5,757 nt of DNA, from positions 1 to 5,757 of the forward strand of contig JBOGWP010000015.1 of the NCBI GenBank assembly GCA_050693875.1. Reading direction: 5' to 3'. Both the position numbers and the translations under genes were made by a program. Below the pieces are notes generated by a model. The model did no database searches. It was not told the DNA's origin and saw only the letters and a program-made list of their open reading frames with translations. This document shows, piece by piece, positions 1-5,625 of the stretch (position 1 is the first letter of the stretch; the number at the start of each line of letters is the position of its first letter). This DNA comes from JBOGWP01 sp050693875. GTDB lineage: Bacteria > Actinomycetota > CADDZG01 > JAHWKV01 > JBOGWP01.

Positions 1-1
1 G

Positions 2-229
2 TCCACCCACGTGCTGCTCGGTCAGTCGCCCCAGGCCGCCCCCGCGCTGTCGAGGGCCTTCAACCTCTCCGAGGGGGAGATGGCGTTCCTGCTGTCCTGC
101 GACCGGGGACAGGGCCTTCTGTCCGCCGGCACCGAGCGGATACCGCTTCAGGTCGAGGCCTCCGCCGAAGAAGACGCGCTGGTGACGTTCTCACCGGCGT
201 CGCTGCCCGCCGAGGGGGATGTGGCTTGA
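2..229 (+). CDS. VirB4/TraC-like conjugation ATPase, C-terminal fragment
   Basis: The reading frame is open from the left edge and ends at TGA 227-229, so only the last 75 residues are visible. They start STHVLLGQSP and continue with an alpha-helical stretch ending in LSEGEMAFLLSC, then GQGLLSAGTERIPLQVEAS and an acidic tail. This is the usual end of VirB4/TraC-type ATPases: the helix after the last ATPase strand ('THVLL.Q'), the 'L...E..FLL....G.GLL..G..R.P..V.AS.EE' block, then a short tail. The Walker motifs would lie upstream and cannot be checked. In the family, VirB4 is the cytoplasmic/inner-membrane motor of a type IV secretion channel that energises pilus or channel assembly and DNA transfer. 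The coupling-protein gene downstream fits that role. A related HerA/TraG-type ATPase is the main alternative. The stop overlaps the next gene's TTG start (TTGA). Confidence 0.8.
   Translation, partial: STHVLLGQSPQAAPALSRAFNLSEGEMAFLLSCDRGQGLLSAGTERIPLQVEASAEEDALVTFSPASLPAEGDVA
213..218 (+). promoter_or_regulatory. Ribosome-binding site for the LAS peptidase gene
   Basis: The purine run AGGGGG lies 7 nt before the TTG at 226, inside the end of the VirB4-like gene. It supports the TTG start and translational coupling to the upstream gene. The match to the 16S anti-Shine-Dalgarno sequence is GGGG/GAGG-like rather than a perfect AGGAGG. Confidence 0.5.
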
Positions 230-741
230 GAGGCGCGCTGGCGGGCGTCGCGGGCGTGCTCGTCCTGGGCGTGCTCGGGCTGCAATCGGTGCTCCCCGCG
301 GGATCGAGCGTGGCCGTCGGGTCCGAGGGGGATGTTGCCTCCCTGATCCTCGACCACCTGTCGATCCGGCTGCTCCCGCTGGCGCGGGCCGACGTGGAGC
401 GAGGCCTGGTCGACGCCAGGATCCTGCAAATCCTCCTGCTCCTTGCCGATCGCCACGAGCTCACGATCGGCCCATTCGTAACCGGCCACTCCTACTACGT
501 GATGGGCACCAGTCGCCCCTCCAACCACGCCTTCGGCCGCGCGGTCGACATCCCGGCAGTGGGCGGGGCTGCGGTGAGCGTCCACAACCCGGCAGCCCTC
601 GAGGCGGCGCTGGTGCTCGGCTCCCTGCCTCATCCGCTTCGTCCAGACGAGCTCGGCGCCCCGTGGCCGCTCGACTTCGACGGCATCAGCTCCTTCACGC
701 AAGGCCATGCGGATCACCTGCACGTCGGACTCCACACCTAG
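226..741 (+). CDS. LAS/M15-like zinc metallopeptidase, putative peptidoglycan hydrolase of the transfer system
   Basis: This 171-residue protein has a short basic start (MRG) and a hydrophobic segment at about residues 4-23, so it is probably an uncleaved anchor or signal peptide that places the rest outside the membrane. The rest carries the LAS (lysostaphin/D-Ala-D-Ala peptidase/MepA) zinc signature: SNHAFGRAVDI gives H101-x6-D108, and HADHLHVG gives D163 with H164-x-H166. By family knowledge H101, D108 and H166 bind zinc, and H164 or D163 assists catalysis. Such enzymes cut peptide cross-links of peptidoglycan. Between a VirB4-like ATPase and a coupling protein it would suit the wall-opening step usually done by VirB1-type enzymes; that role is inferred. 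The TTG start is chosen because it overlaps the upstream stop, has a purine-rich site before it and gives a complete anchor. A GTG start at 247 is possible but would remove the basic N-terminus. Exact M15 subfamily is not determinable by eye. Confidence 0.7.
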   Translation: MRGALAGVAGVLVLGVLGLQSVLPAGSSVAVGSEGDVASLILDHLSIRLLPLARADVERGLVDARILQILLLLADRHELTIGPFVTGHSYYVMGTSRPSNHAFGRAVDIPAVGGAAVSVHNPAALEAALVLGSLPHPLRPDELGAPWPLDFDGISSFTQGHADHLHVGLHT

Positions 742-744
742 GCC

Positions 745-2313
745 ATGACCACGCTCGTTTGCGCAGAGGTCCTGGCAGGCGCCGCCCATTGGTGCGTGGA
801 GTGCGACGACACCCTGGCCGCCCTGCGACGTCTCCCGGATGCATCCGTCCACTGCGTCGTGACCTCCCCGCCCTACTGGGGGCTCCGCGACTACGGAACG
901 GCCACGTGGGAGGGAGGAAAGGCCGGCTGCGACCACTTCCGTATGGTGGGCGGTAGGGGCACGAACGCCGCGCAGACGAAGATCGCCAACGTCTCGCACC
1001 CGATCTCCGCCCACCGCGGGCGAATTCCCTACCGCTGCGGCTGCGGGGCGCAACGCGTGGACCGCGGCATCGGGCTGGAGAGCAATCCTCAAGACTACGT
1101 CGACAAGATGGTCGAGGTCTTCCGTGAGGTGCGCCGCGTCCTTCGAGACGACGGGACCCTCTGGCTCAACCTCGGCGACTGCTACGTCGCGGGCCAGGGA
1201 GAAAGACAGTCTGCGGCAGCGGAGCTCCCCTGTGGGCCGCGGCAGGATCCCCCGAGGCCGCGTCGCCGGGGGGACGTTGACGTCGCGGGCTGGGGCGAGC
1301 GCTCCGTGGCTCCGAGGATCTACCCCGGGCGCGAGCCCGGCCTTCGCCCCAAGGACCTGGTCGGCATGCCGTGGAGGGTCGCCTTTGCCCTCCAGGCCGA
1401 CTGCTGGTGGCTGCGGTCCGAGATCGTGTGGTCCAAGCCGAACCCCATGCCCGAGTCGGTCAGGGACCGCCCCACCAGAGCGCACGAGTACGTGTTCCTG
1501 CTCACCAAGAGGCCGCGGTACTTCTACGACGCGGATGCGATCCGCGAGCCCTTCACGTCGAGCGTCTCCGACCTGAAGAAGATGGTCGAGGGCAGGGAGC
1601 GCATCGGGGGCCTGGTCAAGCAACAGAGCGACCGGCTGCTTCGAGCGAGCGGACACACGAACATCGGCAGGAAGAGGGCGGTCGGCAACCCGATTGCGGC
1701 ATCCTCAGCCGTCGAGGCCCGCCGGAAGACGGCACTCAGCCCCCACGCCGGAGGGAGGCGTCAGGCCCCGGAGCCCGGGGAACCCAACGCCTCCCATCCA
1801 CTCGGCCGGAACAAGCGCAGCGTCTGGACGATCGCGACCGAGCCGTTCCCGGGAGCGCACTTCGCGACGTTCCCCAAGGCCCTGGTCGAGCCGTGCGTCA
1901 GGGCGGGGACGAGCGAGAGAGGGTGCTGTCCCGAGTGCGGCGCGCAGTGGCGGCGCATCACCGAGACGACCGGGACGACGTCGCCCGCGCAGGCGCCGCC
2001 GGGAACCGGCCAGGCGGGACCCAAGCTCCCGGCGGCCGCAGGCAGCGACGGCAAGAGGTTCGCCGAGCGCTACGAGAGCGCAGTCGTCACGGTCGTCTGG
2101 GAGGCGGGCTGTGATCACCGCCTCGACCCGGTCCCCTCTGTCGTCCTGGACCCGTTCTGCGGGTCGGGGACGACGGGAGTCGTCGCCCACCGCCTTGCCC
2201 GTCGCTTCGTCGGCATCGACCTCAACCCCGAATACGTGGAGATGGCACGGCGGCGGATCGAACAGGACGCGTCACGGAGATCGACGCCTGCCATGTTCGA
2301 GGAAGGAGAGTGA
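745..2313 (+). CDS. Site-specific DNA methyltransferase (beta-class, N4-cytosine/N6-adenine)
   Basis: The 522-residue protein has catalytic motif IV near the N-terminus (TSPPYWGLRDYG, SPPY at 41-44) and the S-adenosylmethionine motif I near the C-terminus (DPFCGSGTTG, 469-478), followed by GIDLNPEYVEMARRRI (490-505). The IV-then-I order marks the beta class (Pfam N6_N4_Mtase). Other family blocks are FREVRRVLRDDGTLWLNLGD (126-145), the region around SEIVWSKPNPMPESV (225-239), HEYVFLLTK (247-255) and VWTIATEPF (360-368), with a probable target-recognition region at about 270-355. Two Cys/His clusters look zinc-binding: C62/H64 with C98/C100, and C395/C398 with C456/H458. SPPY is common in N4-cytosine enzymes, but this subfamily also includes N6-adenine ones, so base and site stay open. 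No endonuclease is visible, suggesting a solitary enzyme carried by the element to resist restriction. The gene starts 3 bp after the peptidase stop without a clear ribosome site, so it is probably coupled. Confidence 0.93.
   Translation: MTTLVCAEVLAGAAHWCVECDDTLAALRRLPDASVHCVVTSPPYWGLRDYGTATWEGGKAGCDHFRMVGGRGTNAAQTKIANVSHPISAHRGRIPYRCGCGAQRVDRGIGLESNPQDYVDKMVEVFREVRRVLRDDGTLWLNLGDCYVAGQGERQSAAAELPCGPRQDPPRPRRRGDVDVAGWGERSVAPRIYPGREPGLRPKDLVGMPWRVAFALQADCWWLRSEIVWSKPNPMPESVRDRPTRAHEYVFLLTKRPRYFYDADAIREPFTSSVSDLKKMVEGRERIGGLVKQQSDRLLRASGHTNIGRKRAVGNPIAASSAVEARRKTALSPHAGGRRQAPEPGEPNASHPLGRNKRSVWTIATEPFPGAHFATFPKALVEPCVRAGTSERGCCPECGAQWRRITETTGTTSPAQAPPGTGQAGPKLPAAAGSDGKRFAERYESAVVTVVWEAGCDHRLDPVPSVVLDPFCGSGTTGVVAHRLARRFVGIDLNPEYVEMARRRIEQDASRRSTPAMFEEGE
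2303..2308 (+). promoter_or_regulatory. Strong ribosome-binding site of the coupling-protein gene
   Basis: AAGGAG lies within the last codons of the methyltransferase gene, 4 nt before ATG 2313 and only 1 nt before an in-frame GTG at 2310. The spacing favours the ATG. It is the best Shine-Dalgarno match near any start in the window, which suggests the coupling protein can be initiated independently of the upstream gene. Confidence 0.7.
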
Positions 2314-4793
2314 TGGCCCTTCTTGCCTTTCACGAGGGCGGCCCTTCCGCCGAGCCCGGCGGTCCGCTCATCCGCTGGCTCACCGACCCTCTCGCTTCGT
2401 ACCGCCAGCTGGTCGAGTGGACCAAGGGCCCGCTCCCCTCGGTGGGCGGGATCCTTGTTGGCCTCGTCGCCCTTGGGGCCGCGGCCTACGTGCTGGGGCT
2501 TAGGCTGCGACGTCTGAGGGAGCGCAAGGAGGCCTCAGGCGGAAGGCTCCTTCGCATCCTGCCGCCGCCGGACGTGGACGCCGACGGGGCAATCACGCTC
2601 TGGATGGCGCTGCACGCCCTCATCCGGCCGCGCTGGAAGCGGCTCGTCTTCGGCCAGCCCCACGTCGCATGGGAGCTGTCTGCAGATGGGGGAGACGCGG
2701 ACCTTGCCGTGTGGGTACCGAGGTCGGTTCCTCCCGGGCTGGTGGAGCGAGCGATCGAGTCGGCCTGGCCGGGAGCGCGGGTGGTCGAGAACGACCCGCG
2801 GAGCGAGTCCGGGGAGAGCGATGCCGCCTCCTGCGAGCTGGTTTTGGGCGAGCCCGACTACTTCCCGCTCGGAGAGGGCAGCGGGACCAATCCCCTGAGA
2901 GTGGTCCTGGGGGCGCTCACGCTGCTCGCTCCCGGCGAGAAGGCCGTCGCACAGATCCTTGCCCGTCCGGTGACCTTCTCGGCCCGGCACCGCATGCGCT
3001 CGCTCGCGGTCGGGATCCGCCGGCGGAGAAACTCCCATCTCCTCAAGCCCGGCGCCCGGCCGGGGAGGCCGAACCCCGACCCGGCGGCCGACCAGGATGT
3101 CCGCGCCGTCCTCGCCAAGGCCGCCTCCCCGTTGTGGGAGGTCGTCCTGAGGCTCTCGGTCTCGTCCCCGGATGGGGAAGCCGCGAGAGGAAAGATCCAC
3201 GCGCTCGCGGGCGCCTTCGGGGTCTTCGAGGGCCGAAACGGGTTCCGGCGGAGGAGGATGAGGGGCGGCCTCTCCGTCCTCGCCCGCCGCTCGATGCGGG
3301 GCGGGTTCCTGCTCGGGGCCCACGAGCTCGCCTCCCTCGCCACGCTTCCCACTCCTGCGGCTCTTCCGGCCCTCGAGCGGGCGGCGGCGCGAACCGTGGC
3401 GGCTCCGCGGGGCCTTCCGAAGACCGGCAGGCCGCTGGGCCGCTCCGACCATCCGGGCCACGTGAGGCCGGTGGCGCTCTCCGTGGACGACGGGCGCCAC
3501 CACATCCATCTCATGGGCGAGACGGGGACCGGAAAGTCGACCCTGATCGCCAGGATGGCGCTTGCCGACGCCGAAGCCGGCAGGGCGGCGGTGGTGATCG
3601 ACCCCAAGGGCGATCTCGTCGCCTCCATCCTGGATCGCCTCCCGAAGGGGGCGCCGACTCGGACCTGCCTCCTCAACCCCGAAGACCCGGAGACCTCGGT
3701 GGGGCTGAACATGCTCGCCGGGGACGATCCCGATCTGGTCGTCGATCAGATCGTGAGCGTCTTCCGGCGCATCTACGAGCACGCCTGGGGGCCGAGGACC
3801 GACGACATCATGCGGGCGGCCTGCCTCACGCTGATCGAGACGCCTGGGACGACCCTCGCCGAAGTCACCCTCCTGCTCACCAACCGGGAGGTCCGAAACG
3901 CGGTGCGATACCGCAGGCGCCACTACGCCGGGATGGGCGACCTGGGCAACTTCTGGGACTGGTACGAGCGCCTGGGAGAGCAGCAGCGGGCGGCGAACAT
4001 CGCCCCGCTCATGAACAAGCTGAGAGCCTTCCTCCTCCGCGGTCCGGTGCGGGCCATGATCGGCCAGTCCCGCCCGCGCCTCGACGTCGGGCGCCTGCTC
4101 GACTCCGGCGGTCTCCTGCTCGTGCGGATCCCCAAGGGCACGCTCGGCGAGGAGACCTCCCGGATCCTCGGCGCCTTCGTGGTCGCCCGGGTGTGGCAGG
4201 CGGCGATGAAGAGGGCGGAGAGCAAGGAGACGGCGCGCTCCTCCGTCTCGCTCTACGTCGACGAGATGCACAACTACCTCGCCCTCCCGCGCTCGTTCGA
4301 GGACATGCTCGCCGAGGCGCGGGGCTACGGCTTGTCGCTCTGCCTCGCCCACCAGCACCTCGGACAGCTGCCCCGAGAGATGCGCCTGGCCCTGGGAGCC
4401 AACGCCCGGACCAAGATCACCTTCGCCTGCTCCCCCGACGATGCCGGGGCGCTGGAGGGCTTCTTCTCCCCGCACCTGAGCGATCACGACCTCTCCCACC
4501 TCGCCCCCTTCCAAGCAGCCTGTCGGCCCTGCATCGACGGGGGGCGGGGACCGGCGTTCACCTTCCGGACCGAGCCCCTGCCTGCGTCCGTGCCCGGCCG
4601 GGCCGAAGAGGTGGCGGCAGCCTCGGCGAGGGCGTTCGCCGTCCCCAGGATGAGGGTGGAGGCGCAGATCCGAAACCGCCACAGCCAATTGCTCAGCCAT
4701 TCCCTCGGCCAATCCACCGGCCAATCGGTACGCCAGCCAAGATCGGCTGGGGCGCGCCAGCCAGATCAGGCAGGAGAACGCCCCATTGGCTAG
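2313..4793 (+). CDS. VirD4/TraG-like type IV coupling ATPase with long N-terminal extension
   Basis: From ATG 2313 the protein has 826 residues. One hydrophobic segment at about 43-64 is followed by a basic stop-transfer stretch (RLRRLRERK). Residues ~79-370 form a non-ATPase region (ILPPPDVDADG..., later ELASLATLPTP) resembling the N-terminal domain (DUF8128-like) of many Gram-positive and candidate-phylum conjugation ATPases; that match is from memory. The ATPase domain has Walker A GETGTGKST (402-410), DPKGD (430-434), Walker B SLYVDEMHNY with D650/E651, and a sensor-like LAHQHLGQL (678-686). DPKGD and the Walker B-to-sensor layout are typical of VirD4/TraG/TraD proteins, which hand the DNA-protein substrate to the secretion channel at the inner membrane. 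A HerA-like pump is the alternative. The last ~37 residues (from 790) are a Gln/Ser-rich tail of tetrapeptide repeats (LGQS, TGQS). The start overlaps the methyltransferase stop by one base (TGATG). Confidence 0.87.
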   Translation: MALLAFHEGGPSAEPGGPLIRWLTDPLASYRQLVEWTKGPLPSVGGILVGLVALGAAAYVLGLRLRRLRERKEASGGRLLRILPPPDVDADGAITLWMALHALIRPRWKRLVFGQPHVAWELSADGGDADLAVWVPRSVPPGLVERAIESAWPGARVVENDPRSESGESDAASCELVLGEPDYFPLGEGSGTNPLRVVLGALTLLAPGEKAVAQILARPVTFSARHRMRSLAVGIRRRRNSHLLKPGARPGRPNPDPAADQDVRAVLAKAASPLWEVVLRLSVSSPDGEAARGKIHALAGAFGVFEGRNGFRRRRMRGGLSVLARRSMRGGFLLGAHELASLATLPTPAALPALERAAARTVAAPRGLPKTGRPLGRSDHPGHVRPVALSVDDGRHHIHLMGETGTGKSTLIARMALADAEAGRAAVVIDPKGDLVASILDRLPKGAPTRTCLLNPEDPETSVGLNMLAGDDPDLVVDQIVSVFRRIYEHAWGPRTDDIMRAACLTLIETPGTTLAEVTLLLTNREVRNAVRYRRRHYAGMGDLGNFWDWYERLGEQQRAANIAPLMNKLRAFLLRGPVRAMIGQSRPRLDVGRLLDSGGLLLVRIPKGTLGEETSRILGAFVVARVWQAAMKRAESKETARSSVSLYVDEMHNYLALPRSFEDMLAEARGYGLSLCLAHQHLGQLPREMRLALGANARTKITFACSPDDAGALEGFFSPHLSDHDLSHLAPFQAACRPCIDGGRGPAFTFRTEPLPASVPGRAEEVAAASARAFAVPRMRVEAQIRNRHSQLLSHSLGQSTGQSVRQPRSAGARQPDQAGERPIG
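4683..4730 (+). repeat. Four 12-bp direct repeats with GCCAAT core
   Basis: Four consecutive 12-bp units start at 4683, 4695, 4707 and 4719: AGCCAATTGCTC, AGCCATTCCCTC, GGCCAATCCACC and GGCCAATCGGTA. The shared core is RGCCAWTC-like. They lie in frame in the 3' end of the coupling gene and encode the four-residue pattern SQLL/SHSL/GQST/GQSV. The stretch is visibly less GC-rich than its surroundings. It could be only a repeated protein tail, or iteron-like binding sites overlapping the gene end. Confidence 0.65.
4733..4767 (+). repeat. Interlocking inverted repeats CCAGCC / GGCTGG / CCAGCC
   Basis: CCAGCC at 4733-4738, GGCTGG at 4745-4750 and CCAGCC at 4757-4762 are each 12 bp apart. The central arm can pair with either neighbour. 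The right-hand pairing extends to GATCGGCTGG (4741-4750) against CCAGCC-A-GATC (4757-4767), ten pairs with a one-base bulge around a GGCGCG loop. The structure lies just before the ribosome site and TTG start of the replication-relaxation gene, so it could affect initiation there, or act as a DNA hairpin. Confidence 0.6.
4772..4776 (+). promoter_or_regulatory. Ribosome-binding site of the replication-relaxation gene
   Basis: AGGAG ends 9 nt before TTG 4786, inside the end of the coupling gene. It decides in favour of the TTG start, since no ATG or GTG is better placed. It begins 4 nt after the right arm of the inverted repeat at 4741-4767, so the hairpin could limit ribosome access. Confidence 0.65.
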
Positions 4794-5625
4794 GCCACGG
4801 CCTGCCCCGACTCCGCCCCGTCTCGGGCCGCAGGGCGGCCCGAGGCTCCTGCGGAAGCCGGAGGTGCTCGGCCTGGTCGCACGGGTGCAGCCCCGCGATA
4901 TCGATCTGCTTCTCGACCTCCACGACAAGAGAGTCCTTACCACCCACCAGATAGCCGATCTGTTCTTCGGATCTGCTCGAAGCGCGCGCGGACGTCTGCT
5001 ACTCCTCTACCGCTGCGGGTTGGTCGAGCGGTTCCGGCCGCGCCTTGATTCCGGCTCCGCCCCGGCTCACTACCTGCTCGGGAGAGCCGGGGCCGAGATC
5101 GTCGCCGCGCGCCTCGCGGTCGATCTGCGCGAGGTCTACGACAAGGACCGGGCGGTCAAGCTCGCCTACAGCCCCTTCCTCGCCCACCTGGTCGCGGTGA
5201 ACACCTTCTACAGCCGCCTCGCCCGGGCCGGCCGGGCTGCGGGGCTGGAGGTGGAGTGGTGGGGCGAGGTCCGCACCCGCCGGCGCTGGGGAAGCCTGGT
5301 CAGCCCCGACGGGTTCGGGCGCGTGGCGACGCCGGACTCGCGCCGCGTCTTTCTCGAACTGGATCTGGGAACCGAGCCGCTCCGGCGCCTGTCCGCAAAG
5401 CTGGCCGCCTACGACATGGTGGCGGGGACGGAGGGGGCAGCGGAGCTTCTCCTGTTCTGCTTTCACAGCCCGCTGCGGGAGACCAACGCCAGGAAGCTCC
5501 TCCATCCCGTGGGCCTGCCGATCGCCACCACGCACTTCGCGCTGCACACCACCGATGCCCTCGGAGCGATCTGGCTTCCCCTCGGCGCCGAGGCTCGCTG
5601 CTCCCTCCTCGAGCTGCCCATATGA
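4786..5625 (+). CDS. Replication-relaxation family protein (Replic_Relax-like)
   Basis: The 279-residue protein starts with a basic Pro/Arg-rich leader (1-27), then a winged-helix-like domain at about 35-105: RDIDLLLDLHDKRVLTTHQI, a recognition-helix segment SARSARGRLLLLYRCGLVER, and a wing with HYLLGRAGAEIVA. The second half (120-240) contains SPDGFGRV (173-180), FLELDLGTE (189-197) and K205 before AAYD (207-210). This two-part layout is that of the replication-relaxation family (PF13814) common on actinobacterial and Firmicutes plasmids and conjugative elements, next to VirD4-like ATPases. The family's biochemistry is poorly defined; a DNA-processing or DNA-binding role in transfer or replication is inferred. 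The PD...ExD...K spacing recalls PD-(D/E)xK-type nuclease folds, without proof of catalysis. The gene overlaps the coupling gene by 8 bp and uses TTG with an AGGAG site 9 nt upstream. No transmembrane segment is seen. Confidence 0.82.
   Translation: MARPRPAPTPPRLGPQGGPRLLRKPEVLGLVARVQPRDIDLLLDLHDKRVLTTHQIADLFFGSARSARGRLLLLYRCGLVERFRPRLDSGSAPAHYLLGRAGAEIVAARLAVDLREVYDKDRAVKLAYSPFLAHLVAVNTFYSRLARAGRAAGLEVEWWGEVRTRRRWGSLVSPDGFGRVATPDSRRVFLELDLGTEPLRRLSAKLAAYDMVAGTEGAAELLLFCFHSPLRETNARKLLHPVGLPIATTHFALHTTDALGAIWLPLGAEARCSLLELPI

Noticed and set aside
219..956. + strand frame of 245 codons overlapping the peptidase gene
   Set aside because: The product is Arg-rich low complexity. It conflicts with the zinc-site frame and runs into the start of the methyltransferase.
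1325..1340. Perfect hairpin CCGGGC-GCGA-GCCCGG with a GNRA tetraloop inside the methyltransferase gene
   Set aside because: It is a short stem in GC-rich coding DNA with no U-tract, far from gene boundaries, so it is most likely chance.
148..1656. Long antisense open frame (502 codons) opposite the peptidase and methyltransferase genes
   Set aside because: It mirrors the third-position GC bias of the + strand genes. Its product is Arg/Ala/Gly/Pro/His-rich with no recognisable domain, and the + strand frames carry clear motifs.
745..2313. Methyltransferase as half of a restriction-modification system
   Set aside because: Both neighbours are transfer genes and no nuclease frame is visible in the window. 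The PD...ExD...K pattern in the 4786-5625 gene belongs to the replication-relaxation layout and is not evidence of a cognate restriction enzyme.
2535..4943. Very long antisense open frame (802 codons) opposite the coupling-protein gene
   Set aside because: High-GC coding sequence often leaves one antisense frame open. The translation is low-complexity with no domain, and it crosses the junction into the next gene.
2669..4954. Long + strand frame (761 codons) overlapping the coupling gene in another phase
   Set aside because: Its composition is extremely Arg/Gly/Pro-rich, as expected of a shifted high-GC gene, while the overlapping frame has Walker A and B motifs.
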